DNA from: Paragorgia papillata
Lineage: Eukaryota > Cnidaria > Anthozoa > Scleralcyonacea > Coralliidae
Reading direction: 5' to 3'
DNA length: 64,000 nucleotides
Assembly: GCA_035771165.1 (NCBI GenBank)
Contig: JAWNZC010000280.1
Location: 1,136,001 to 1,200,000 of the forward strand
Shown piece after piece: positions 44,636 through 54,699 of the stretch. Below the pieces are notes generated by a model. It was not told where the DNA came from. It saw only the letters and a program-made list of their open reading frames with translations, and searched no databases. A program made the translations under genes and the position numbers. Positions within the stretch are counted from its first letter, which is position 1, and every line of letters begins with the position of its first letter.

Positions 44636-45648
44636 AAAGGAATTAATTAGCGGCCCCGAGCATTTTGTGACGTTATTATTATCATGTCATGACATTATAT
44701 CATTATCATGTCTTCTAACTATGTCGTTATGTTGACATAAAACATCAACATAACGTGGTTTTTGCCTTTGCTTTTGTCTTTATGTGGTTATGTTGCTAGT
44801 GCGAACTTTGACATTAAGACAAAAGTTAGATCCCCCCCCCCCTCATTAAAGATCTATTTATGTGTGACGATTTATAGAATTATAGTAAAGACTGAAAATG
44901 AACGGGCGTGGGAATTTTCACTGAAGTCCCCTGAACATTTTATGAATCTATTCAAATAATCTGCCCACTTTAACAGATTTTGAATCGGAGTGTGAGTGAT
45001 TAGATTTTGCTCAAAAGTGCCCTCAAAGTGCAGGAATTGAAATGCCGGCATTTCAGAGATCCTAGATTCAAAATATTTCCGGGGGAGCATGCCCCCGAAC
45101 CCCCCTAGAAATGCCGTCACTAAATCGGAAAGGCCCCCCGAAGTGATCAATCCCACGGGCCCAGATGCCAAATTGCGCCACTGCTTAATTAGATCTCTGT
45201 CTGGAGCTATGTAGCATTTTCTGAGTATTTGATGTTGACGACCGTCCGCCAAACGTCTGTCACGTTACACCAGGCTTGCTAACGCACCACACGTAATACA
45301 TGTAGATGTACCACCCTCAACACCACTGTAACTACACATACTTTATGCAAACGTTGCCGCTTATAGAAAGCACATAGGACTATGAATTTGCAAGCTTAAA
45401 TCTCCACTAGTTCTCCGAGCCTCTACCCTCATCCGATACACCCGAAATCAATAGTATATATACTGACAAAATCATTGGCCGCGCCAGTATACCAGGCTAA
45501 GGGATCCCCTCTGCTCCCCTCATACGTATATCCGCTGCAAACACGATGTGGTGGCGCACATCTTTAATTTTCATTTACAAGTCCTTCTCTGGAAAATCCA
45601 ACGTGAGTTTTTGCCTTTTCGAAATAATCTATATATTAATTCTTCAAT

Positions 45649-46511
45649 ATGTCTGGAAGATCTACTCTAACTCCATCTCAAATCACTCGTTTGGAACAAG
45701 CTTGGTCGTCTGGATTGCGATGAATTGCTAAAAGGAATACCGCGCAAATGTCTTTACTTGCCGATGAGATTGGTGTACCGGTACAAAAAGTTAAGGTATA
45801 TATTTTACTAATTTTAGTTTATACATACTAAAACGAACGGGTGTTGAGCATGTTGCAAGAAACGTATGTTTTTTAACGTCGTTTTCCAGAATCATGCTTA
45901 GCGCTAGCATTAATCCCCGAGGTCCGAGGATGATTCACTCGGAAACAACGTTAAAATATGGTAATTAGCATTGACCAAAAATCCGTTCAAGTAGGGCAAA
46001 TTCGTTCAAGTATAAAACAATTTTGCCCATGTACTGTTAGGAATTGATAGGAGTAGTAATTTGTAGTACAGTGTTGACTTTGTATAAACTGCAGCATGCG
46101 GCTTTTAGTTTTAGTGTCGAACTGAACAAGAATATCATCGTCTCATTGTGACATTGTGTTTTTTTTTTTATATATAATAAATATTCAGCTTAATCATGGT
46201 TAATATTTACAACTAAAACCTATTCTGTGGCTAAAGTGTTAAGTGTATCGTCCTCAGAAACATTTTCTGCAGAAAATCATGTATTTTTTTTTTAAATGTA
46301 ATAATTGTTATCTTTTGCGTTTTTCAGAATTACATAAACAATCGCAACAGGAAGGCTAGAGGTCCTGCTACTACCCAACAAGAGCAGGCTGAAGGAGAAC
46401 AGCATATCCAGGGAGAACTACAGGTATCACTGTTGCCAACACAACCACCAAGAAAACGACGGAAGCTCAGTGGTGCAAATGTGTTTTACCGTGAGTTTAT
46501 GAGAAGCGAAG
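45649..46511 (+). pseudogene. Homeobox-like gene, two exons, in-frame TGA in the homeodomain
   Basis: Exon 45649-45795 reads MSGRSTLTPSQITRLEQAW, SSGLR, then TGA at 45721-45723, then IAKRNTAQMSLLADEIGVPV and QKVK, up to a GT donor. Exon 46328-46511 (after TTTTCAG) continues in phase with NYINNRNRKARGP, the recognition helix of a homeodomain, then a Gln/Glu-rich stretch and PPRKRRKLSG. Residue spacing across the TGA fits a homeodomain with the stop replacing one residue, so this is either a pseudogene or has a sequencing error. Homeodomain proteins bind DNA; the target is unknown. Downstream exons were not found. Confidence 0.65.
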
Positions 46512-46664
46512 GTACTGTAATTCCTAACTTGTATTGCTGTATTGTATTTTAGTGGATTAATTTACAGACCTGTGAATTCAGCACTAAATCCAATCTGTAT
46601 TTATGGGAGAAAGTAGGAGAGAAAGGAGGCAAAGTCAAAGAGTGAGTGGCAGTGAGAAAGTGAG

Positions 46665-46719
<55 letters not shown>

Positions 46720-46887
46720 ATATAATGATATTAGGTGTTTACTCCGAGTGACGAACCATACCAGACTGTATGTATTGAACCATACCGGACTGTATATATT
46801 GTCCGGTATGGTTCGTCACTTGGAGTAAACACCTAATATCATTATTCTCCACCCAAGTTTATTGTCCCATAATAATTGTTCTTAATC

Positions 46888-46932
<45 letters not shown>

Positions 46933-47340
46933 GTATATGTATGTGTGTGTGTGTATGTGTATGTATATGTATATGTACTGACGAGCCGCACATTGTGTGG
47001 ACCTCGGCGAGTTACATACCTACACTGTGGGGACTCGTAGCATTGTGGGGACCTGAGTCAAGTCCCCACAATGTTTTCATCTATTTTCGGTTAACAAATA
47101 CAGTTTCTAGGCCAAATGGACTTTAAGTTATCGAAATAACGTTACCACAACGTTTCATTTCATCGATTGTTAAAAAACTAAAGCTACTTAGCTAAAATAT
47201 CCTTTAGTTTGAAGTCCCCACAATTACGGTTTATGAATTGCGTGTGTAAATTGTGTAAAAAATGTAGCACGCCTTGTGGGGACCTGTACAAGAACTTTTC
47301 CATTGTGGGGACTTCACTTATCCTCTTCTTCTAACTCGGG
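46665..47340. repeat. TA microsatellites, inverted SINE-tail pair, GTGGGGAC repeats
   Basis: (TA)n runs lie at 46671-46712 and 46900-46930. Between them AATGATATTAGGTGTTTACT, CGAGTGACGAACCATACC and their complements form a palindrome (46725-46845) using the same 3' tail as the SINE at 53393. From 46980 to 47340 CATTGTGGGGAC and GTCCCCACAA recur five to six times in both orientations. The same motif appears near 49770 and 50850. Confidence 0.65.
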
Positions 47341-47425
47341 TTTTCTATTCTTGTACAGAGTTTACTAAAGCAAAACAACGTTGAAAACCACGTGAGAAGA
47401 ACATCGATGCATGGACGTCCATTCG

Positions 47426-47575
47426 AACAATGACATATGGGATCCCTTGTACGAGATTTTCCATTGTTCTTTGGAAAATACCTGGAGCGGACGATATTCC
47501 ATAGATGAGTCGGTTATATTGAAACAGACCTCGGTGGGTGTTGATCGTCGTATATTTCTTCGAGTCATCATCCCC
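47426..47575 (-). pseudogene. Reverse transcriptase fragment (Ty3/Gypsy-like)
   Basis: The minus frame reads KKYTTINTHRGLFQYNRLIY then GISSAPGIFQRTMENLVQGI, the conserved block before the catalytic YxDD of LTR-retrotransposon reverse transcriptases. The YxDD itself is missing: the frame runs VIVRMD and out of homology. It is about 50 codons, so a dead fragment. Confidence 0.8.
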
Positions 47576-47810
47576 AATTTGGTCAACGCATTCAAAGTTC
47601 GTTGTTGCAGGACAGTTTTGGACTGGCTCAAACGACGGCAAGCATCGCTGTCTCTTGCAAGGCACACATTCAGTTCCATTGTTTTGACTGTCAGTGAAAG
47701 TACCACTCTAAAATAGCAGGAAAACTTTTTGTTAAGATGAATGTTTTAATGCGGTTATGTTAATAAGGAAATGGTAACAAATTTTGTTGTACATTTTTCA
47801 CTTTAGTTGG

Positions 47811-48233
47811 GACTAGCGCTGAGTTCTCAGGTGCATTGGGGTTACGCTTAGGGATTTTAATTTGGCTAACACGAGACGTTTTTTCCCACTTCTGTCACAC
47901 TTTCAGTCAGTCAGTCAGTCAGTCAGTCAGTCAGTCAGTCAGTCAGTCAGTCTAGTCAGGGACTAGCGCTGAGTTCTCAGGTGCATTGGGGTTACGCTTA
48001 GGGATTTTAATTTGGCTAACACGAGACGTTTTTTCCCACTTCTGTCACACTTTCAGTCAGTCAGTCAGTCAGTCAGTCAGTCAGTCAGTCAGTCAGTCAG
48101 TCAGTCAGTCAGTCAGTCAGTCAGTCAGTCAGTCAGTCAGTCAGTCAGTCAGTCAGTCAGTCAGTCAGTCAGTCAGTCAGTCAGTCAGTCAGTCAGTCAG
48201 TCAGTCAGTCAGTCAGTCAGTCAGTCAGTCTGA
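47811..48233. repeat. Duplicated unit carrying (AGTC)n, long copy about 46 repeats
   Basis: GGGACTAGCGCTGAGTTCTC through TCTGTCACACTTTCAG occurs twice (from 47811 and from 47958). Each copy is followed by AGTC repeats, about 12 in the first and about 45 in the second. A GCAGGCAGGTAGACA array follows at 48251-48290. Confidence 0.95.
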
Positions 48234-48359
48234 GAGCCACGCAAGCAGCGGGTAGGCAGGCAGGTAGACAGGCAGGTAGACAGGCAGGCTGGTAGCATAC
48301 TATAATCAGATATAAAACATAATGCTAATATTGTCTGTGCGTAAACTTATTACACATTT

Positions 48360-49110
48360 CACCAATACAGATACAGCGTCGTCCCGCTGTATAAACAGCA
48401 GCGCTTTTTTCTCTGCTGATGAGTGTGACGGGAGGATTCCGTGGACCCAAAGCGAATATCGCGTCACCTGAGTCGAAAAAGCAGTAGTATTGACATAACA
48501 AGTCGAAACAATATCAAATGTAGCAAAAACTCACACGTGTTGAAACCAAACCAAAGTGCACTTGACAGGTTTGCTAGCAAGCGTGCCTGAGCGAGGCGCC
48601 AATGAACGAGCTTTTCTTATTTTAACGTTGATTGATTTAATTTGACGACTGTATTTGGAAATTATCGCCCAAGAGGTTTTCGCACTTCGTCTTCGCCCCA
48701 CTGATCTCTAGTGCTTGGCCCAGAAACAAAACGGATGTAGAATACTAGAGTAGTAGAATACTAGAGTAGTAGTATACAAAGTGATCAAAGGTACAAAAGG
48801 CCAACTGTGGAATGAAAAGTGATGCAATGGAGACGGACGTATAGATCAAGCTAAAAGTGTGTACATTACTACTCATCACATGTGATGAAATATAAGCATT
48901 ATACTAAACGCTGATTGGTTGATACTCGCTATCTTGTTTACCTTAGAGATGTTATCATACCAAGTCTATTTGTTTTGAAAGTGACATTCATACTTACCCA
49001 CCATTTTCCAGCCTTAGTGATTTTACAATAAACTATTAGTAACTAACGCATGTGCAAACATTTTTCCGCAGCGTTGTTCTTACCTGATTGAAAATAATGA
49101 AGAATAGACC
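48360..49110. other. No recognisable gene
   Basis: A GC-richer segment with a GCTGTATAAACAGC hairpin near 48389, a short GTAGAATACTAGA duplication near 48740, and otherwise unremarkable sequence downstream of the death-domain gene. Confidence 0.4.
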
Positions 49111-49133
49111 GTGAAAATTACAAGTCACTGAGT

Positions 49134-50133
49134 TTACACATCAGTTTCCTGCTCACACATTGAGTCGTATACATACTCGGCGACGTCTTCTCGTCCAATA
49201 GACAACAACGTGTCATAAAGTAGGTCGACAGTGGCGATATTCGCTGTCTTCCAATAGTCCAACATCTTTTCCGCCGATTTCTCACGCTCGACAGCAAAAT
49301 TAGCGATTTCGGTGGGTGTAAAATGGACAACTGCTGCCAAAGCTTTCCAATTCATTGGACCATTTGGGTTTAAGTAGTAGTGAAGTTGGAATTGGAAAGC
49401 AGCAGACTGGTCTCTGAGCAGTAGTGCTGTGTAGACACAAACAGAATTAATTAACCAACAAAATACAAGAAAATGACTAAAGTTAATTTGGTATTATTGT
49501 TATTTAACCATGTATGGATCATCTGTGCATTCACAGGCGTAAACGTCTTATCAACATTTGTACTTAGCGGTACAGGAGAAGTAACAATAGGACTCTAGGT
49601 CCCTTACAAGGTTATCCTCCTAAGGTCTAGGTGTTGGTTTTACGGAGGAAGGAAAACCGGAGTACCCGGCGAAAAGCCCTCGAAGCACAGGAGAGACCAA
49701 CTAAACTCTACTCACATGAGTCCCAAGCTCGACAACGGGGTCATTCCCAAACGCATACATCGTAGTTGTGGGGACTTTGAGGTCCTCACAATGTACGTGC
49801 GTAACCCGTGCATGTCCCCATAATGTGTTGTGTACTCAAGAATCCTCGAGAGGTTCTTGCCCCCAAAAACCCAAGACTCTGGCTATATAAGTTCTTCCTT
49901 ACAAGTAACGACCACACTACCAGTGTCTACCACACACTGTAAATGGACCGAATCGTCTCCTGGAATATTTGATTTAATCCTACAGTTGATCCACAAAAGG
50001 TCGTTTTCAATTGTAGGGATAGATTCGTTTTTTGCCCAGTATCCAAACGCCAGAGGATCGCCCTGCATGGCTTGACTTTGGGGTTCGCTTGACGGTGATG
50101 GAGCGACTTGTTGTTGAAAACTCAACTGGCTAG
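49134..50133 (-). CDS. Death-domain protein, two C-terminal exons
   Basis: Exon 50133-49903 and exon 49426-49134 join in phase (one plus two nucleotides) across AG/GT borders and end in TGA. The last exon encodes a death domain: MNWKALAAVVHFTPTEIANF, then EREKSAEKMLDYW, then ATVDLLYDTLLSIGREDVAE. That is the usual six-helix pattern with the conserved W in helix 5, about 80 residues. The preceding exon (from SQLSFQQQVAPSP, through LLWINCRIKSNIPGDD, to TGSVVVT) could be a UPA-like domain, which in UNC5- or PIDD-type proteins precedes a death domain, but this is uncertain. Death domains assemble signalling complexes in apoptosis and immunity. The 5' exons were not found. The intron holds a SINE body. 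Confidence 0.7.
49612..49755 (-). mobile_element. SINE body, second copy of the 5S-headed family
   Basis: Matches 17770-17890 closely (AAAACCGGAGTACCCGGCGA, CCCTCGAAGCACAGGAGAGA). It is cut at the start of the 5S-like head (CAACGGGGTCATTCCCAAACG). It lies in the intron of the death-domain gene. Confidence 0.8.
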
Positions 50134-50489
50134 CTGTAAATTTAAACAATAAACTGCTCAGTAATTTTGCATGTAAATACTCAAGCCTAAGTACAGAGAG
50201 ACACTAAAGTAATGTCCAGTTATTCATGCCCTGTATTTATACTACAAATGAATGGCAATCTTAGAAAGCTTTTATAAAGACGTACTGCGAATCGAAGAAA
50301 GCTGCCAAATTCTTTGAAAAGATATATGCATGGATGTAATACTCAAAAGAGGAATGAAGGAACTTTACTATGGCAAAACCATATACTTCAGTATAAATGC
50401 ACTTATTGTACAGGTATTTTTATTAACGACAGTTGGTCAAATAGAAAATGAAAGGAGTGAGGCTTTCTGATTTATAAAATATGGTGGGT

Positions 50490-50680
50490 AACTGACTGAC
50501 CGACCGACTGACCGACCGACCAACCGACCGACCGACCGACCGACCGATAAAAAATAATTTTCATCAGATTGACTGACTGACCAATTGACTGACCGCGTAA
50601 CCCACCGACTAATGGTAGACTGATGACCAGCCAATCGAGCAATGGATCAAGCAACTGACCAATCAACCAACTAAGCAATG
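50490..50680. repeat. (GACC)n/(GACT)n tetranucleotide tract
   Basis: ACTGACCGACCGACTGACCG and variants, including a CCGA run at 50514-50546, degenerate to the right into ACCAATCA-type units. Open frames on minus (VGRSVGRSV) reflect the period only. Confidence 0.85.
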
Positions 50681-51026
50681 ACTGACCATTTTGTTATTTT
50701 GAACTATGAACATGCTAAATAAAGCTGACTAAGCACACGTTCTAAAATAGTGGAATTGGTGCCCAAAAATATTTACAAAGAAAGATAACTTTACAGAATA
50801 TATCAGTACATTGCTCATTATGGGTACTCCGACGAGTTACCCACCAACATTATGGGGACTCGAGAGTCCCCACAACTACGATATGTGAGTCGAGTGTATG
50901 AAATGTAACTTTATCTCTTGGCAACTTGTATAACAAAAGGGTCTGGCAGCCGTGTAGCTGGGTAGCCAGGCAAATGGCAGTCAGACTGTGTACTGGGGCA
51001 GTCAGCCAGTTGGTCATTCAGTCAAG

Positions 51027-51826
51027 AAAACCCAGTGCTTTCAATGAAGCGAGCGCGATCGCGCTCGCGCTCGCCCACACGCTCCCAAGTTCGTTCTGCC
51101 AGCGCGATTGATCGCGCTGGCAGATAAGTAATTTGTCATAAAATGCGCTCGCAGATTATCTTCCACTGCCTAGAAATGGAGTAAATAAATGCTCAGTTGT
51201 ATATAATATGAAAATAATGGAATATCTCTTGTTTACTTTGTGCAGGAGTATACAGTCTAGCTTATAAAAACAAATCAATAAACCGGCGGCGTGGTTTTGA
51301 ACAACGTTATGCACGCATATTTACGAATTATGGCATCACAGGGAGATAAATTGTTCTTGGTTTTATTAAATTAACGGGTTTAGATATTAAATATTTTTAG
51401 TTTGTTTCCAGTGGCAGGCTAACTGCACTCTCCAGTGACGTACTGTATTGTCTTGCTGCATATTGTTTAATTGATATTCGTATTATTAAAAGACAAGCCG
51501 AAATCGGCGAAAATGCAAAATAGCGTTCGTTTGCTCACGGGGACCTCCGCTGCATGTTCCGGCGCGGCAATATCGGGATAAACACTACAAAATCTCAAAC
51601 TTTATGCTAGTTGTGCAGATGAAAACCACAAATGACACTTAAAACATTGGTTTGAAGTTCATTTTTATGATAATAGACTGTTAAAATTGACCCAGGAAAT
51701 GTAACAGGAAGTCATCAACATAAACCGGCGCTGTTTTTCAAGAAAAACCAAATCGCGCTGCCCAGTTGTGAAATCTGCTCTGGCGAGCGCGATCCATCGC
51801 GCTGGCGTATTTTATTCATTGAAAGC
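51027..51826. mobile_element. 0.8-kb TIR element with GCGATCGCGC palindromes
   Basis: Ends are CAGTGCTTTCAATGAA and its complement, followed inside by GCGAGCGCGATCGCGCTCGC on the left and GCGAGCGCGATCCATCGCGC on the right. AAAACC directly repeats outside both ends. hAT termini often begin CAG; that link is only suggestive. No ORF. Confidence 0.65.
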
Positions 51827-51974
51827 ACTGAAAACCAGTGTAGTTATACCCAGGGTGGATTCGGGAGTATTGCGAGTTCTTCGAGGCAGCTGACTGTCCA
51901 GTTTGGCAAATCAAAAGACTGGCAATATAGTAACAAGAAAAAAAAGTTAAAAAGGCATTCCTATTTTGAGCATG

Positions 51975-52020
51975 GTATACTAAACGGGATCATCAGGCGA
52001 CTGATGATCCTGTTTAGGGT
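51975..52020. repeat. Short perfect hairpin
   Basis: TAAACGGGATCATCAG and CTGATGATCCTGTTTA flank GCGA. One mismatch. It is followed 60 bp later by a (TA)n run. Confidence 0.7.
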
Positions 52021-52241
52021 GAAACCTCTGGTAGGGAAGACTTTAAGGTAAAACTATACTTCATACTTTGTATGTATATATATATATATATATGCAACGC
52101 TCACTACCCTTGTGGAAGTTTGAGCACTCTGGGCCCATGCGCACTTCACGCTATCTGAATGTATTTCACCGATGCTGTCCCACATGCGGTTGTCACCGAC
52201 GATCGCATGTGTATAAGTAATTGATGAAATTCATTCAGATT

Positions 52242-52299
52242 GTTCCAAGCTACACTGATGAGCTGTTGTACAGCGAAACACCGTGTCTGTAGATTGAAC
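52242..52299 (+). ncRNA. Type I hammerhead self-cleaving ribozyme
   Basis: All core elements are present. CTGATGA is at 52255-52261. Stem II is GCTGT-TGT-ACAGC (52262-52274), followed by GAA at 52275. Stem III is a minimal ACA-CCG-TGT (52278-52286), followed by C at 52287, the predicted cleavage site. Stem I pairs GTTC and TACA (52242-52254) with TGTA and GAAC (52288-52299) around an internal loop. Tiny stem III is typical of hammerheads in animal retrozymes and Penelope-like elements, where they process concatemeric RNA. It lies between (TA)n tracts at 52073-52092 and 52302-52318, so the retrozyme unit is probably about 200 nt. A second hammerhead was not found. Confidence 0.85.
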
Positions 52300-52384
52300 T
52301 ATATATATATATATATTATAATGATTAGCAGATAGATTATTTAACAATAAAGAAATAATACATGTAAGAATTCTTATTGATCTC

Positions 52385-52475
52385 AGATGATTATTGTGGG
52401 ACAGGGAACTTGGGTGGAGAATTATAATAAGGTGTTCCTCCGAGTGACAAACCATACCGCACAAGTAGAAAAAAC
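52385..52475 (-). mobile_element. SINE 3' tail fragment
   Basis: On minus: GGTATGGTTTGTCACTCGGA, then AACACCTTATTATAATTCTC, then CACCCAAGTTCCCTGTCCCA. The first two blocks match the tail of the tRNA-Thr-headed SINE at 53393-53530. Confidence 0.65.
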
Positions 52476-52790
52476 TCTACTTGGCCTAGCCTGCGTGCAG
52501 ACGCTCTAGGGCTCTAGGGGGATTCCAAACAAGGGGGGATTTAGAGCGTCTGCGAATCAGCGCCAAATTCCGTGTTCTGTAATTTATTCCGATTAATTTG
52601 CAATTCAGCAATAATTACAGCGAGTGTCAACGACTAACGAGTATTCGCTAGGAAATTGAAATCTACATCAATTTATACTAACCACTTAAGAATCTATATG
52701 AAGAAATAAACTCTAATCGATAAATAGGATACTCTGAGCTTCGTAGGAAGGTAATAAAACAAAAACAAACATCGAGGAGCAAAGGTCGTA

Positions 52791-52925
52791 TTATAAGTGT
52801 CGTATTTCACTGTGATGTTTGAAGCGATTCACAAGGTTCAGTCCCGCATCTTTTTCGGCTGTTTGATAGTTCTCAAACAACATTACGCCGACTATAAAAG
52901 CTTCTAAAAGAATTAACGAACTCAT
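52791..52925 (-). CDS. Hypothetical 44-aa peptide with hydrophobic start
   Basis: MSSLILLEAFIVGVMLFENY begins like a signal or anchor helix, then a charged tail to a stop. The frame is open upstream to 53078. It could be a first exon or chance. Confidence 0.2.
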   Translation of the reverse strand: MSSLILLEAFIVGVMLFENYQTAEKDAGLNLVNRFKHHSEIRHL

Positions 52926-53200
52926 TTTAGTCCGTGCTTTGGTACAGTTTCGATTAATGCGTTGAAGCGGACGAGTCAAAACGTCCGTTGCCTTTGTCTG
53001 CCTGGTAAACAACAAAACATTAAAAACGGAAGCAGTTGTAATTAACCAATTGAATATCGTGTATAAATATTTGGCCAATCAGAGAGCGTCCCCGGAATCC
53101 ATGCGGACAGACGACGTCACAGAACAAGAATTACGGAGCTGATTCATAGACGTTCTACTCCGGGGATTTTCCGAACGTCTATGGCGTAGGCTATACTTGG

Positions 53201-53272
53201 CCCAGCTGGGATTCAAACCCGTGACCTTCGGTTTACTAGTCCGATGCTCTACCAACTGAGCTACAGGAGGTC
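53201..53272 (-). tRNA. tRNA-Thr(AGT)-like sequence
   Basis: On minus: TGTAGCTCAGTTGGTAGAGC (D arm), anticodon stem TCGGA with loop CTAGTAA giving AGT, T arm CACGGGTTTGAATCCCAG. The acceptor strands (CTCCTG and AGCTGGG) do not pair properly, so it is probably a SINE head or pseudogene. It is mirrored by the copy at 53393. Confidence 0.5.
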
Positions 53273-53392
53273 GAATGATAGTACTTGGGCTATTTGATAT
53301 TTCAAAACAGATTAGTTTCTTCAATATCTAGACAAGTCTTCATACATGAAAATTTCCAAGTACTATCATTTCACCTTCAGCTCCCAACTTAA

Positions 53393-53530
53393 CCGGTAGC
53401 TCAGTTGGTAGAGCATCGGACCAGTAAACTGAAGGTCATGGATTTGAATCCCAGCTGGGCCAAGTAGAGTTTTCTCTACTTGTCCGGTATGGTTCGTCAC
53501 TCGGAGTAACACCTTATTATAATTCTTATT
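53393..53530 (+). mobile_element. tRNA-Thr-headed SINE
   Basis: The head CCGGTAGCTCAGTTGGTAGA with loop CCAGTAA is followed by a GGATTTGAATCCCAGCTGGG T arm, a CAAGTAGAG..CTCTACTTG hairpin, then GGTATGGTTCGTCACTCGGA and ACACCTTATTATAATTCT. The tail recurs at 52385-52475 and, as an inverted pair, at 46725-46845. The A and B boxes of the pol III promoter are recognisable. Inverted GATAGTACTTGG/CCAAGTACTATC links it to the minus copy at 53201. Confidence 0.75.
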
Positions 53531-53814
53531 GAAGTAGGTTAATTATAGCATGGGTCTCGTGGGTGCCATGTTGTGGTAACATGAAGTAGCTACAATCTGC
53601 TTGCCATGACCAGTGCAGGCACCTCATTCATTACAGTAAATGTTGTCCGTAACATCACAAGTTTCATATTTTCTTGATCATCTGGATACATTGTGAAAAA
53701 GAATAGTTACAGAAGAAGATTGAGTTTCAAAACTCAATTGAAGATTGAGTATTTTACCCATACTGATATGGGTAACACTGGTAGTACAAAAGTGCTTGAA
53801 AATATCCCTGATGG

Positions 53815-54235
53815 TGATATAGTCACATAGCTTTTTAGTCATATAGCCATGTAGCCTTATAGCAATGTAACCGCATATTGAATAATCATGTAGTGGTGTT
53901 TATTTACATGTAGAGCTATATAGCTACATAGCCAGTAAACATGTAGCAGTATTTAGCTATTATAAGATATAGTCATATAGCCATGTAGTTACATACCAAT
54001 GTAACAATGGCATAAACCTGTAAACAACTTGTCAAATGCAGAGCAGCAACAGGTTGTTGGAACAACTTGTCATGAGTCTGTTGGGTCATCAGCCTTGTTA
54101 CAAGTTGACAACAACTTGTTACAGACATGTCAACAACCAGTGCGAACACATCGTGGTGAAAGCCTGTTAAACAGCCCTAGCTGTATGTAACAACTTGCTT
54201 GCAGGTAGTCAAATAGCCCTGACTGGCCTCAGGTT
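53815..54235. repeat. Degenerate ATAGCCATGTAG and ACAACTTGT repeats
   Basis: 53820-54000 holds many CATATAGCCATGTAG-like units; 54010-54230 holds ACAACTTGT and GTTGACAACAAC in both orientations. Typical low-copy MITE interiors, with no gene. Confidence 0.55.
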
Positions 54236-54282
54236 ATAAACAATTAAACACAGAAAAAATATTTTAAAAAGTTTCTACTAAC

Positions 54283-54474
54283 CTAAAAGTTTGGGCACAA
54301 CCCAACTCCGTGTAGTCGTGTAGACAAAGAAGATATCACAAACAGGTTAACAATACCACACATGAGTCCCCCAGCTACTGCAAACTTATTACGAGGTATT
54401 TTCAAAGCTTTGTCTTTCACCTTGACACAACACCAACTGGTTTCAGCGGTAGTTTGTGTGTATATATCCTTCAT
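54283..54474 (-). CDS. Possible first exon of a membrane protein
   Basis: The frame MKDIYTQTTAETSWCCVKVK is followed by KIPRNK and a hydrophobic helix (FAVAGGLMCGIVNLFVISSL), ending LHGVGLCPNF and a stop that overlaps a GT donor-like GTTAGT. The charged-then-hydrophobic layout suits a membrane anchor. No family recognised. Confidence 0.3.
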   Translation of the reverse strand: MKDIYTQTTAETSWCCVKVKDKALKIPRNKFAVAGGLMCGIVNLFVISSLSTRLHGVGLCPNF

Positions 54475-54586
54475 GTTGTAGAGAAGGTATAACTACAACA
54501 ATATTTGCTATTTTACGACAATTTAACATCCCAATTCTCCAGCAAAGTTGAGCAAACTTGTTCCACTTTCGATGCAATCCACTGAT

Positions 54587-54609
54587 CTATATAAGATCAG
54601 TGATACAAT
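54587..54609. repeat. Two transposon ends fused head to head
   Basis: CACTGATCTATATAAG is immediately followed by ATCAGTG, that is, both ends of the 24902-34664 family with everything between deleted. Just right lies GCGATCCTTTTGG-acatta-CCAAAAGGATCGC, another tight palindrome (54628-54660). Confidence 0.65.
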
Positions 54610-54699
54610 CGTGTACCCGGAGCCTGCGATCCTTTTGGACATTACCAAAAGGATCGCAGAGTTGGGTGGGGGTTGGGAATTAGTTCTTTAAAATTCGCG

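Noticed and set aside
44872..45252. 126-codon minus ORF starting MADGRQHQ
   Set aside because: The GGMLPRKYF part translates a GGGGGAGCATGCCCCCGAAC non-coding repeat, and no splice or domain evidence supports a gene.
48360..48490. Possible second hammerhead ribozyme (CTGATGAG at 48413 and CGAAA about 65 nt later)
   Set aside because: The sequences after CTGATGA and before GAAA do not pair as stem II, and no stem I or III partner fits. The resemblance is only in the short core words.
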